Positions 46,910-58,800 of a stretch of DNA of 64,000 nt are shown in pieces; positions within the stretch are counted from its first letter, which is position 1, and every line of letters starts with the position of its first letter. The translations under genes were made by a program, and so were the position numbers. The notes under the pieces are model-generated. The model saw only the letters and a list, made by a program, of their open reading frames with translations, ran no database searches and was not told where the DNA came from. Location: positions 9,734,001-9,798,000 of the forward strand of contig BSBN01000297.1 in the NCBI GenBank assembly GCA_027924645.1, read 5' to 3'. The DNA is from Cunninghamia lanceolata (lineage: Eukaryota > Streptophyta > Pinopsida > Cupressales > Cupressaceae).

Positions 46910-48261
46910 TGTTGGAATTAGCCCAGACAACTAAGAGGGGGAGTGAATTAGTTGTTCCCAAAATTAATCTTTTCTTTTCTTTTAATCTTCTTTCACAATT
47001 GGAAAATTGATTAATGATGCAAACATTAAAGCATATAACATCAACACATAAGAAGAAACATAATCAACACATTTGACAGCAAGATTTTTGATGTGGAAAC
47101 TCGGTTAAGGGAAAAATCATGGTGGGTGTTAGCCCACAAGATTCGTACCCTTTTAAAAAAATTTAAAAGAATGGGAAGGCACTTGCCTTTGGGCTCACTG
47201 CCTAGAGCTCACTGCTCAAAAGAGAGGCTCACTACCTACAAGAAATTTGGATTTAACATAGAAAGAACTAGTTGATAATGAGCATCCTTTCATTCCTGGT
47301 TCAATTTCATTAATGCTCACAAAATCCTTTGCTTCTATATCTAAATTCTTCTTCTGACTCTTCAATTTATACTATTTTGGCTCCTCTTTTTCTCTACTCT
47401 ACTTCTAATCTTTTCTTCAGATTTAATTCATTTTATTCAAGAATGATTTTCAACAACTCTTCAATAAGTATTTTTATGTTTCATCAAGCTTGGAATGATC
47501 AACAAGGTGGGCTAGACTTGACATGGATCATTACACTATCGACCAAACACAACTAAGACTTGAATCTTCCTCTAGAAACATATCATACTTCATAAAATAC
47601 TATTAGATCATCTGTAACATGCTAGAATCATTCAGTTGGCTAAGAATGGGAAGAACATCAACAATGAAAAGGAAAATCTTCAAAAGTGAGCTCAAACATC
47701 AATGTAGACCTCTAACATAGTAGCTACATGATCCAAAGATCTTCACAAGCACATTGAATTCAACAGAAACATCCAGACTCCTCCAACTCATTAGAATCAC
47801 TTGAATCTTTATCCAAAACCTCAAGAACACTATCTGCCATGACTGTGAAACTAGAAAGATTGCTTGTGTACCTCTAATCCACTAGCCACTTGTGTTGATG
47901 AAACACACTCACTTACCAAACATGCCTCTAGATCCATAGATCATCATTTTATGTTATCAGAGTAATCCAGACCTCTTTCTTGTCACTCTGTCTCTCTTGA
48001 GTATTACAGGAACCGGTTCTACTAAGATGGCCATATCTTTCTCAGATCTTAATGCGAACTTCTCAAATAATAACTGGAGCTTCTTTAGGCAAATCTCTAC
48101 ACATCCATATGGTCCACATACATTGATCATCATTAATTTTCTCAATATCCTCAAAAATCTAGTCTTCTATATAGATAGTAAAATATGATACAATTGACAA
48201 CAATGGCAACAAGTATATGTTGACATCAAGGACAACATCTCTTAGGCACATATTTGCAACA
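46910..48261 (-). repeat. Copia 3' LTR
   Basis: Plus-strand reading starts TGTTGGAATTAGCCCAGACA and ends GCACATATTTGCAACA. Very similar to 52707-54059 along its whole length, with scattered substitutions. Confidence 0.9.
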
Positions 48262-48500
48262 ATCTCCCCCTTTGTCATTGATGGCAACATATGATGTGAA
48301 AAACTGAATTCAATGATCAAGACAAGAACATCTCCCCCTTTCTCTTCTCACTTCTGCAATTACTTTTTTTACTACTCCCCCTTACATCAGCAACTAGTTT
48401 TTCACATGACTTCGCTCCCTCTTTAACATCAATGGTAAAGGGCACATATTTGTTTCAAACTAATCCCAAAATTTGTACATTGACTACTCTCCCTTGAGTA
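48262..48500 (-). other. Copia polypurine tracts
   Basis: On the minus strand, GACAAAGGGGGAGAT abuts the LTR (48262-48276). Others occur further upstream, including AGAAAGGGGGAGATG (about 48330) and GTAAGGGGGAGTAG (about 48373). This multiple-tract signature is shared with 10931-11085. Confidence 0.75.
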
Positions 48501-48699
48501 ATAACTCTTTAACATCAATCCAGATCACAAGATATGAATGTGAATTGCACCGAACTGATGCACCTTACTGCAGCTTAGTTCTGATTAGGAGGGTAATAAC
48601 CCCTAACTTTTCTCTGAGATACTCAAAAGTATCCTTGGGAAGAGACTTAGTGAAGATATTTGCAATCTGATCTTTGGAAGACACAAAATCCAACTTGAC

Positions 48700-50060
48700 T
48701 TCATTCTCATTTACTTTCTCTCTCAGGAAATATATGCTTTGTCTTTGAGTGCAATACCGGATTATTTGAAATGCTTATATCACATGAGTTATCACAGAAA
48801 ATTGTGACTAACTCCTCAAACACAATTCTGATGTCCTTTAGGATTTGTTTCATCCATAGAACTTGAGAACAATTATTTGCTACTGCTATATACTCTACCT
48901 CTGCAGTAGATAGAATATTGCCTCTTGTTTTTTGCTCATCCAAGAGACCAATCTTCTTCCCAAAAACAATGCACCAGCACTAGTACTTTTTCTATCATCC
49001 ACATCTCCTACCCAATCAGCATTTGTATATGCATGAAGAGTGAAGTCATTGTCCTTTAGATACCATAGTCCATAATCAATTGTTCCCTTGAGATATCTAT
49101 AAATTCTTTTAACTGCCACAACATGGGATTCTTTTGGATTAGCTTGAAATTTGGCAACAAGTCCAACTGTATTCATGATGTCATGTCTAGTCTGAGTCAG
49201 ATAGAGTAATCCTTCAATCATTAATCTATACCTTTTCTAATTTGCCTTGGGGGAGTCATCATCATTGCTTAGCTTGCATCTAATTAAGATACGTGTACCT
49301 ATTAGCTTTGAATCTTCCACTCCAAACTTCTTCAATAATTTTTTCACATACTTGGATTGAGATATGAAGATACCTTTATCTAACTAAACAATTTGTAGAC
49401 TTAAGAAAAAATTCATCTCACCAAACATTGACATCTCAAACTCACTTTTCATTTGATCAGCAAATGCTTTGCACATACATTCATTCTTACCAAAAATAAT
49501 ATCATCAACAAAGACTTCAACAATTAGAATGTCCTCATGATTAATCTAGAAGTATACATTACTATCAATGGTACCTTTGTTGAATCCTAGCTTAAGCAAA
49601 TGCTTATCCAATCTTGCATACCAGGCTCTTGAAGCTTTTTTAAGTCTATACAATGTTTTTTTAGTTTGCAGACCATATCTCTTGGATCAAACAATTGAAA
49701 TCCTTCTGGTTACTCAATGTAGACTTCTTCCTCCAACTCTCCATTTAGGAATGCTGATTTGACATCCATTGAATAAACTTTAAAATCTCTAAAAGTGGAA
49801 AAAGCAAGAAATAATCTGACTACCTCTATCCTTGCCATTGGAGAAAAAGTTTCTTCAAAATCAATTCCTTCAACCTGAGAATAGCCTTTACATACAAACC
49901 TTGCCTTGTTTCTTACAACCTCACCATCTTCATTTAGTTTATTTCGAAAGACACATTTGGTTCCAATCACATTTTTATCCTCAGGTCTAGCAATGAGATC
50001 CCATGTGTGATTCTTTTCAATTTGCATCAATTCTTCTTCCATTGCTTTAACCTAGTTTTC
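48700..50060 (-). pseudogene. Copia reverse transcriptase and RNase H
   Basis: RT starts at 50042 with KNHTWDLIARPEDKNVIGTK, then FVCKGYSQVEGIDFEETFSP and YSMDVKSAFLNGELEEEVYI. After a stop come VEVFVDDIIFGKN (catalytic DD) and KRIYRYLKGTIDYGLWYLKD. RNase H gives TNADWVGDVDDRKSTSAGAL and STAEVEYIAVANNCSQVLWM, with HSKTKHI near the end. RT catalytic residues are kept, but stops and shifts split the frame. No extra ORF lies between RNase H and the polypurine tract. Confidence 0.9.
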
Positions 50061-50539
50061 ATCATTGCAAGCTTCACTTACTAATTTAGGTTCAATCTTT
50101 CAAATCAAACAAATCTCCTCTTGATCTTCATATTTTTTTCTCCTAGTTTGAACACCTTTACTCTTATCTCCTATGATCTGATCTTTAGGATGATTGAAGC
50201 TTACATACCTTGGAGTTTTGGGAATTGTTTGAACTTCTATTTCTTGAACTTGTTCCTCATCATATGCACTAACCTCTGGAGTTACTGGATCAATCTGGAC
50301 ATGAGTCTAAATTTGAACTTGCCTTTCTTGACTTTGACTTACATCTTGATCATCTAAATCATATCTATAGTTCTTGGAATGTCCTCCTTTTCTTTCATCA
50401 ACTTTAACATTAGCACTTTCAACAATCTTTTTCAACCTCTTGTTGAAGCATTGGTAAGCCTTACTTTGAGAAGAGTATCCCAAAAATATTCCTTCATCCT
50501 AAACCCTCATCTCTTTTGATATAGCATTTACTACCAAAA

Positions 50540-51704
50540 ACTCTGAAATATCTCATAGTAGGAGGATGACCAAACCATAGTTCATAAGGAGTCTTACCGG
50601 AATTTTCTTTTGATCTACACTTAGTTGAGAGTGTAGGCAGTAGTACTCATGGATTTTCTCCAATAAACTTGAGGAACATTTGTTTCTATCATCATGGTCC
50701 TGGCAGCTTCTTGACTGGTCTAGTTCTTTCCTTTCCACAACTCCATTTTGTTGAGGAGTCCTAGGAGTAGATAACTGTCTTTATATTCCATGCTTTTCAC
50801 AGAAAGCATCAAAGTCACTGGAAGTAAATTCTTCACCTCTATTAGATCTCAGACACTTTAGTTTTACACCAATCTCATTTTCAACCATCATCTTGAACAC
50901 TTTAAACTTATCAAGGGATTTTGATTTTTCTTTTAGGAAAGTTACCCACATCATCCAGGAGTAATCATCAAGCAGCAACATAAAATATCTATTTCCTTGC
51001 ACACTCGTAATTCTAGTAGGACCATAGAGATCAATATGTACCAGTTCCAATCACCCACTAGAAGCTCATTCCTTACTTTTGAATGAAATTTTGTTCTGTT
51101 TAGCCAATTGACATTCTCTACATATGCTATTAGGTTTCACAAGTCTTGGAAGATCTCTCATAGCTTGAGTGGAACTTATTTTGAGAATGATATCAAAATT
51201 CACATGACACATCCTCCTATGCCATAACCAACTTTGGTCTATCTGGGCAATCAAACAACTTTTGCCAGAAATACTTAAATTAAAGATGTTACCTCTAGTT
51301 TGAGTACCAGATGCAATTTCAGTTCTGGAGCTCTCAAATATTCCACATTTTCCATCCTTGAATCCAAGATCATAACCCTTATCAACCAACTGTCCAACAC
51401 TAAGAAGATTATGTTTCAGTCCTTCCACATACATAACATCATTGTTGCAATTCTTACCATCAAAAAAGATGGATCCTTTGCCATGGATTCTACTAGTTGA
51501 GTTGTTTCCAAATTTCACAAGCTCACCTTCATATTTTTCAAAACTCACAAACTTACTCTTGTCACCTATCATATGATGAGAAGATTCATTGTCAATCACC
51601 CATTCATCCTTTTCAACAACTTGAGTAGCCAAGGCACTTTCCACATTTGCATAGCTAGTAGATTCAGTAGACATTGGATCTTCTTCTTTAATAGAAATGA
51701 ACAC
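50540..51704 (-). pseudogene. Copia protease and integrase
   Basis: The 212-codon piece 51704-51066 has the protease site WVIDNESSHHM, where the family has DSG-S, so the catalytic triad is altered. It continues with EGLKHNLLSVGQLVDKGYDL and the integrase zinc motif WLWHRRMCHVNF with later CRECQLAKQNK. After a stop, 51050-50781 gives the integrase core LVHIDLYGPTRITS and FMLLLDDYSWMMWVTFLKEK and RSNRGEEFTSSDF; the second Asp of the usual SDNG/GEF pattern is Asn-Arg-Gly here. Confidence 0.9.
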
Positions 51705-51709
51705 ACAAT

Positions 51710-52649
51710 TACCTTCCCCATCACCAGATTCATCATCAATGACTCCTTCTTCTCCATCTTCTTGGACATAGTAGCAATTCTTCTAACTTTTGTATCTGTT
51801 AGGGTTTGGTTTTGAAAACCTCTCCAGACACCTTAAGGCAAAATGACCAATCTTATTACAAGCAAAACATTTGAGTGGCAACTTTCCTTCATACTTACCA
51901 GATCATCTTGGCATTCTTTTGGCAATAAGAGCTTCAAGATCCTTCCTTGTCTTCACAAATCTATTTGATCTTCCTGAAGAAATTTCACCCATATCATATC
52001 TTTTCTTTCCATACACACTGGCATTGAATGCAGATTCAGACTTAGGGAGAGAATCACCAAACTCATTCATTTCAAATGTTGAAATATTTCCAACTAACTG
52101 ATCCCTTGTGACCATTATTACTATCCTGATTTCTTCAAGGACTGTAGCTTTATGCTTCTAAGCTACTGGTAAGGATCTGAGCACTTTGGGAACAATTTTT
52201 TTTTCTTCCAATACTCCACCTACATTTCTAATACTGGTCACAAGTTCATTTACTTTCTGCATGTAGGAAGTAATGTTTTCATCTTCACTCATTACCAATC
52301 ATTCATATCTACCCTTCAGGCTTTGTAGCTTGGCACATTCAACATTTTTGTCACCTTCATACAGATTTTCCAACTTAATCTAGATTTCATGAGCAATTTT
52401 CAAATCTAGGACATTTGCTAATTTGTTATCAAAAAGGGCACTCAACAATCCTTCTTTGGCTCGAATGTTGTGTTCAACATCTCTGATTTCATCTATATTT
52501 CAAGGTCCATTCTTCATAATCTTATACACATTCTTAGTTATTAACCAAAAGACATCACTCATACATTCTTGATGACACTGCATGCGTACCTTCCAGAGGG
52601 AGTAACTTGTTCCATCAAATCTTGGACTTTCCTTGTTGTAAAATGACAT
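51710..52649 (-). pseudogene. Copia gag
   Basis: Start ATG at 52649: MSFYNKESPRFDGTSYSLWK, the usual opening of this copia gag. It continues with MQCHQECMSDVFW, LSALFDNKLANVLDL, AKLQSLKGRYE and MQKVNELVTSIRNVGGVL. The C-terminal zinc knuckle CFACNKIGHFALRC lies at about 51870-51830. Several stops occur (for example at GP-stop-NIDE), so gag is dead. Confidence 0.85.
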
Positions 52650-52690
52650 CTTAGATCTCCTCAAGGGGTCAAGCTTCTTTTAGAGGAACT

Positions 52691-52706
52691 TGGCTCTGAT
52701 ACTAAT
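52691..52706 (-). other. Copia primer binding site
   Basis: The minus strand reads ATTAGTATCAGAGCCA directly after the LTR end CCAACA. It complements the 3' end of plant initiator Met tRNA, with one change (TGGTATCAGAGC consensus). Confidence 0.85.
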
Positions 52707-54059
52707 TGTTGGAATTACCCCAAACAACTAAGAAGGGGGGTGAATCATTTGTTCCCAAAATTAATCTTTTCTTTTCTTTTAATCTTCTTTCACAATTGGC
52801 AAATTGATTAATGATGCAAACATTAAAGCATATAGTATCAACACATAAGGAGAAACATAATCGACACATTTGACACCAAGATTTTTGACATGGAAACCCG
52901 GTTAAGGGAGAAACCATGGTGGGTGGTAGTCCACAAGATTTGTACCCTGTTAAAAGTACTTAAAAGAGTGGGAAGGCACTTGCCTTTGGGCTCACTACCC
53001 AGAGCACACTGCTCAAAAGAGAGGCTCAGTACCTACAAGAAATTTGGGTTTAACATAGAAAGAACTAACTGATAATTAGCATCTTTTCATGCCTATTCAA
53101 TTTCATTAATGCTCACAAAATCCTCTACTTCTATATCCAAATTCTTCTTCTCTTACTCTTCACTATATACTACTTTCGCTCCTCTTCTTCTCTGCTCTAC
53201 TTCCAATCCTTTCTTCATATTTAATTCATTTTGTTCAATGTTGATTTTCAACAACTCTTCAACAAGTATTTCTATGCTTCATCAACCTTGGAATGATCAA
53301 CAAGGTTAGCTAGACTTGACGCGGATCATTACACTATTGGCCAAACACAATTGAGACTTGAATCTTCCTCCACAAACATGCCACACTTCATAAAATGCTC
53401 TTAGATAATCCCCAACATGCTAGGATCATCCAGTTGACCAAGACTGGAAAGAACATCAATAATGAAAAGGATAATCCTCTTGAGCAAGCTCATACTTCAA
53501 TGCGGACCTCCAACACAACATCTACATGATCTATAGATCTTCAAAAGCACATTAAATTCAATAAAATCATCTACACTCCTCTAACTCATCAGAATCACTT
53601 GTATCTTTATCCTGAACCTCAAGAACACTATCTACCATGACTGTCAAACTAGAAGGATTGCTTGCAGACCTCCAAACTACAAGCCACTTGTGTTGATGTG
53701 ACACACTGACTTCCCAAACATGCCTCTAGATCTGTAGATCATCATTTTATGTTATCGGAGCAATTCAGACCTCTTTCCTATCACTCTATCTCTCCTAAGT
53801 ATTGCAGGAGCTGGTTCTACTTAGATGGCCATATCTTCCTCAGATCTTAATGTAAACTTCTTAAATCATAACTAGAGCTTCTTCAAGAAAACCTCTACAC
53901 ATCCATATGGTCCGCATACATTGATCATCATTAATTTTTTCAATATCCTCAACAATCCAGTCTTCTATACAGACATCAAAATAGGATACAATTGACACTA
54001 ATGGCAACAAGGATATGTTGACATCAATGACAACACCGCTTAGGCACATATTTGCAATA
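52707..54059 (-). repeat. Copia 5' LTR
   Basis: Plus-strand reading TGTTGGAATTACCCCAAACA to CACATATTTGCAATA. The last base pair departs from the CAACA of the other LTR by one substitution. Confidence 0.9.
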
Positions 54060-54780
54060 GATTTTCCCTCTACCATATCTCTTTTTTACATTCTATTTTA
54101 CAAGTTAGAGTTATAGTCTGAACTACAATGCAAATTAGGGTTTCTAGTTTGAGTTTCTAATTTTAGTTAAAGTCTAAATCCCAAAGTGGAGTTTGACTAT
54201 AGCTCAAAAACCTGATGTACATTGCATAGTGTAAGTTGCATTAGGCTTCTAGAGTTTGAGGTAGTCAGTAGTTCAAGTTTTAGAGGTTAACTACATGTTG
54301 CATAGTGTAGCTTTTTGACATCCTTCAAAATTTTATTTGTCATAGTGCCCAAATTTTGGTGCCCACTTGCACTCTACAAATGTGCAAATGGTTGGTGAGT
54401 TCTAAAGTCTAATGAGTTATTGGTTCAGAGTTTACAACCTGATAGAATTTGTAGATGTGGAAACTACAAGAGGCTTCCACTATCTAAGCATCTTCTCAAT
54501 TAGGAACTAGAGTTCATTTGTAAGTTCTACTTGTAGTTTGCAAACTGAAGAGGTTTGTCAAGGTCAAAGTGGTTTGTTAGTTGGAGTTCAGGTTTGACAT
54601 GTGTTTTGCACATTACATTTGGCCAATAGAAATTGAGGCCTATGTTGGTGTAGATTACAATTCCAACCTAAAGTCTGAGTCTAAACTATCTATAGAGTTG
54701 CATGTGCAACCGAGGTCTAGAGTATATCCCACCTACAAGTTAATTCTAGAACTTGAACTTTAAAAAATTTAGTATTTCTA
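54060..54780. other. AT-rich flank without genes
   Basis: Before the copia insertion this joined 46909. TTAGAGTT and TAGTTTGAG-like words recur, but nothing codes. Confidence 0.5.
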
Positions 54781-57000
54781 CTTATTATAATCATGTGAAA
54801 TCTAGAGGGTAGTTTGTTAGGGACTTTGGGAAGGCGATCCTATGGTTTTGGACACCATGTCTCTCTTCCATGCATGATTATCAATGCCAACCAAGGTGTC
54901 TTTCCCATTCGTAGATAGTTAAGTCTTCTTCCAGTGTCACCTTGTTTATGCATTGGTGAGAATTCCAAGTGTGTCATCAAGGGTTTTATATGACACCTTA
55001 GACATGTTAGAATTTGTTTAGTCATATTTTGTCTATTAATACCTTGGGAAAAATCTTTGGGCACTACAATCAAAGCTAGGAAGCTAGTATTAAGTGTTCT
55101 AAGCATCTACTTGTCAGCTTAAGACAAATGGGTCACCTCCTTAAGATCCATCTTCAATAAATCTCAGAACTTCTTAAAAAAATTAATTGGAAAACCATCT
55201 AGGCTAAGATATTTTCACTTCTTCATTTGAATTGCCACATGGTAAAACTAGTTGATAGAAATGGGACTCATAAGCAAGTTGTTCATATCCTCAAAAACTA
55301 GACGAGAGATGCAATCTATAATGACCTAATTTTCCTCCATGGCTAGAGAGCCACTTTCTTACAAGAGAGGAGAAATATTGAATCGCTTCCCCACTTATAT
55401 CATAAAAGGAAGATAGATGATTTCCTTAGGCTAAGATGAGACTAGATATGATATTCCCATTTCTCCTTTCTTTAATAGAATTATAGAAAAATTAAGTATT
55501 AATGTTTTGCTCACATAACTAATCAATTATTAATTTCTACTTCCAAAAATAATCCTCCATTAAGAGTTATTCATTTATCTCCTTAAAAAGTGAGGATTCC
55601 CTAAAAGATGATCTCTAGTCACGCCCTCTTCCTTAATTTGAAAGGCAATGGTATCCAACTCCTCTTATACCTATTTATTTTTCTCAAAAACATTTCCAAA
55701 GTACAATCTATTCCATTATTTGAGCTTGAACTTAAAAAATTGATGTCTTTTGAAGAAAGAATGCATAGCAATTCCAAAGGGGGATTCCCTTCCAAGAACC
55801 AAGTGTTAATGCAATAATGGATCAACTAATCTCTAGGCCATATCAATTAAAACTTGAAGAGTGCATTTTTCACTTGGTAGAAGAGGGAAAAAGAAAACTT
55901 GATAGGCTTGTGATCCAATCCTTTCTAGTGTAGAATATATAAGGAAGACACCAAGGAGTTACCAAATCAACCATAAAAAACTGAGAATCTATCAGAATGC
56001 TCTGAGATAGACTAAGCCAAACCTTTTATTATTGCAAGCAAAACACCTAGATCTAAGTTTAAAATCAAAAATATTAATAAAAATATCTTTTCTCCTAGAA
56101 AGGAGGAAGAAGAGTTCAACCAATTAGAACCACCTAATTTTTCATCTGGACTAAGGATGGCATTAAAATCTAATACCATGATCTAGATAAATGAGGTGAA
56201 TAAATAATTAATAACCTTGATATGATTCTAAAGGAGGTTTTTACCTTGAAGGTTTGTAGTCCGAGCATATACATTCATGAGGAATATTAATTTACCAAAT
56301 TCAAACCAAGAGACAACTAAGGAGATAGAATGTTTTCTGAGGCTCCAAAAAGGAGTAAGCTAGTGAGGATACCAAAGACAAGATAGACCAGCTAAGTATC
56401 CCCAAGCCCTAATACATCAACATCAAGTTATGTTTTCAAATCTTAGAGGATAAAGATGCCATTCCTCTATTGAAGAAAGTTAATATCAACATTATGCTAC
56501 TGAATAAGATCCCAGATAGCTTTTTAATGTAGGGATATTCCCAAGACCTTAGCATTATAATAAATTACAATAATTTATGGGGAGTAGAGAAGTGAGAATA
56601 AGGTGTGAGAATCACACCAAATTCTACCAAAGATTCCCCAATCATCTTCACTTTTTCTTGATCCCATTTTGTTCCTTCTTTGGAGTTCTTAGAGGAACAT
56701 TTCTCAAGATTCTTCTAATGAACTTGCCTAGAATAAGAGCAACATTCTTCTTAGACTCATCTTATGAGCCCTAGGGCAAGGATTCTTATGATAATAAAAA
56801 AATTAGATGTGTCTTCAATGAGATTATATGTAGTTAAAGGAGAAGTAATGGTTATATCTCGTCATCCACATTATCAACTTCTAGATGAATGGAAGAATAA
56901 TCCATGTGGCTAGGAGGGGTAGGGGAACTCACCTATAGTGGCACTTATGAATTAAAAGCACCATAAATTTCTAATGGGAGGGAAGAAATAATTAGATCAT
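54781..57000 (-). pseudogene. LINE ORF2 (endonuclease to RT), decayed
   Basis: Minus-strand reading from about 57000 down. The endonuclease region is poorly preserved. Then comes the linker QYFSSLL with KERRNGNIISSL just before (family pattern FHNSIKERRxxNxI), then VFEDMNNLLMSPISIN, QMKK and LDGFPINFFKKF (family GKxPGxDGFxxxFFxxFW). RT starts with LNTSFLALI at about 55095. The RT core with FADD was not found, so the 3' end is lost or scrambled near 54840. Stops are very frequent. Confidence 0.65.
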
Positions 57001-58420
57001 TGATAACCTATTCTTGAATAAATGGAGGCTACTTAGCCATAAAGGGTTTGTATTTGTAAAAAAAATTAGGACCTCAAATCCATTATTGAAATTTCCTTTC
57101 AGTAAAATTTGTTTTTATCCATTTTGTTACTTTTCTTTATTGCAGCTTTTCATAGGCACGAATCCATCTAGGTCCAATCCATCTATATGGGCTATTGCTT
57201 TCCCTTTAGATTTAGTTTTTCTATAGATCTATCTAGGAGTGCATGGAGTTGTAACCCATTGTGGGAAATATTTTTCTAGGTGCCCATAGGCATGGCAAAC
57301 TTGACAACAAAAGGTAAGGGCTTCAAAATCTATTTGTTGAATCTGTTACATGTTCCCTATTTTGATCTCAAGAGTATCAAGTAGAGACTTATTCAAATCA
57401 ATTTCTACAAAAATATGAGCATAGGTAGTTACCTTCCTTTCTAGAACATTAGATGCGAGAAACCCATTGTTCTCCAAGAAGTACATCAATGGGTTGAAGA
57501 ATGTTTGGTCTCTAGAACTATATGAGAAATTGCCATAGATGAATTGAAACAATAATTGAAGAGGGAATCTCTTCCGCATGTTCAAAACCTACATGCTAGT
57601 GTTTGATGAATAATCCCTCTTGATTGTAGAAATAAAGGCCTCTTTCAAATGCCATAGTTTGATCGTCCATTCTAGAAAAAACAATAAAAACTATCTTTCT
57701 AGCCAGAATAATCTCCATGCCCCCCTCAAGTTTCTAGGCTTGATGAACCTAGTTTTTGAAGAAGCCTATTTCCAATCTTTGAAATGGACCTCAAACATCT
57801 ATCTTTCTTAGTATCTCCCACAAAACCTTGTTCTTCCTCGAATTGATTTTTTTTTTCGATTTCATGTTTGCTTTATTATCTTTTCCTTGGCTCAAATGCT
57901 CTTCGTAAGTGCTCTTGCAATGCATTGATTTGACTTTGTAGGGTTCTAAAACCCTCTTTTGTAAAAGCATTTCTCCCACATCCATGGTTTCTTCATGGAG
58001 GCATTTTCATCCCTATAGAAAACCCACAACCTCAAGTCCTGGTGCAAACTTCCTCATGGTCGACAATCTGCTTGCACACTCAAGAACCCTCTCTCTAATG
58101 TACCACTTATTATAGATTTTGACACCCATAAAATAAAAAATCAAGGTATGTTCTAACATATACAATAGATCATCAATAATAAAGTCTAGATTGATGTCCA
58201 GAATAGGATGGTATTCACTCTTTTGCAAGCATCCATTAGGTTGTGAAGAATTTTCAACCTTTTGATCAAGCTTGAAATCATTGATTGATTGTACATAACA
58301 ACTAATGACATTTTTGTTATTCAAATTTATGGGCTCAATGGCCCAAAGAACCTCCTTGAAACAGGGGAGAAGGGGGGCTTATGGCCCTCATATATGTCAC
58401 TATAGATGCAAAAGAAAGGG
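57001..58420 (-). pseudogene. LINE ORF1 (DUF4283-like), copy 1
   Basis: From the minus strand: a 103-codon piece (58324-58013) with YHPILDINLDFIIDDLLYML, then RMDDQTMAFERGLYFYNQEG and KHWHVGFEHAEEIP-like sequence. Next come PLMYFLENNGFLASNVLERK and TYAHIFVEIDLNKSLLDTLE. This order matches the plant LINE ORF1 DUF4283 domain. A knuckle-like CCQVCHAYGHLEKYF follows near 57290, with the last Cys replaced by Phe. It lies 5' of ORF2 as expected. Confidence 0.7.
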
Positions 58421-58800
58421 ATAATGGTCATAGAACAAATTCAAATCCTAGATAATAATCTAACCAATAAATGTTTTCACATACACATATATAGATATAT
58501 TAGGCATAAATAGATAATTTGGTCATATTTAAAATTTTGAAATATTCATGAAACTCATATTTTCATACATAATTTATTGAGATACATTAAATGAAGTATA
58601 AATGTTTATATTTCCTATTACTAAACCTAATGATAAAATATGTTTATAGTCTTTTCTAAAGTGAAGATAATAATTTAGCCACTAGATGTTTTCACATATA
58701 TTATGTATAAATAGGTAAGTTAGATATATTTAAAATTTTGAAATGTTCATTAAATTGATATTTTGATTCATCTAATGAAAGGCTATAAGAAGAGGAACTT
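58421..58800. repeat. AT-rich block between LINE copies
   Basis: Contains two related versions of AGTGAAGATAATAATTTAGC and ATTTAAAATTTTGAAATATT sequence. It recurs at 60765-61060, so it is part of the duplicated segment. Confidence 0.7.

Larger units (their letters stand above)
46910..54059 (-). mobile_element. Structurally complete Sirevirus-like copia element
   Basis: Two LTRs of 1352 and 1353 bp (46910-48261 and 52707-54059) flank 4.4 kb carrying gag, protease, integrase, RT and RNase H on the minus strand. On that strand the 5' LTR ends CCAACA, followed by ATTAGTATCAGAGCCAA, the initiator-Met tRNA primer site. Before the 3' LTR lies GACAAAGGGGGAGAT, with other polypurine runs further upstream. 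LTR ends are TGTTGCAAATATGTGCC and CAACA. Flanking GATGT/GATTT is a plausible 5 bp target duplication with one change. All frames have stops, so it is not autonomous now. Confidence 0.9.

Noticed and set aside
47957..48188. ORFs on both strands inside the copia LTR
   Set aside because: They fall wholly within a long terminal repeat and are chance frames.
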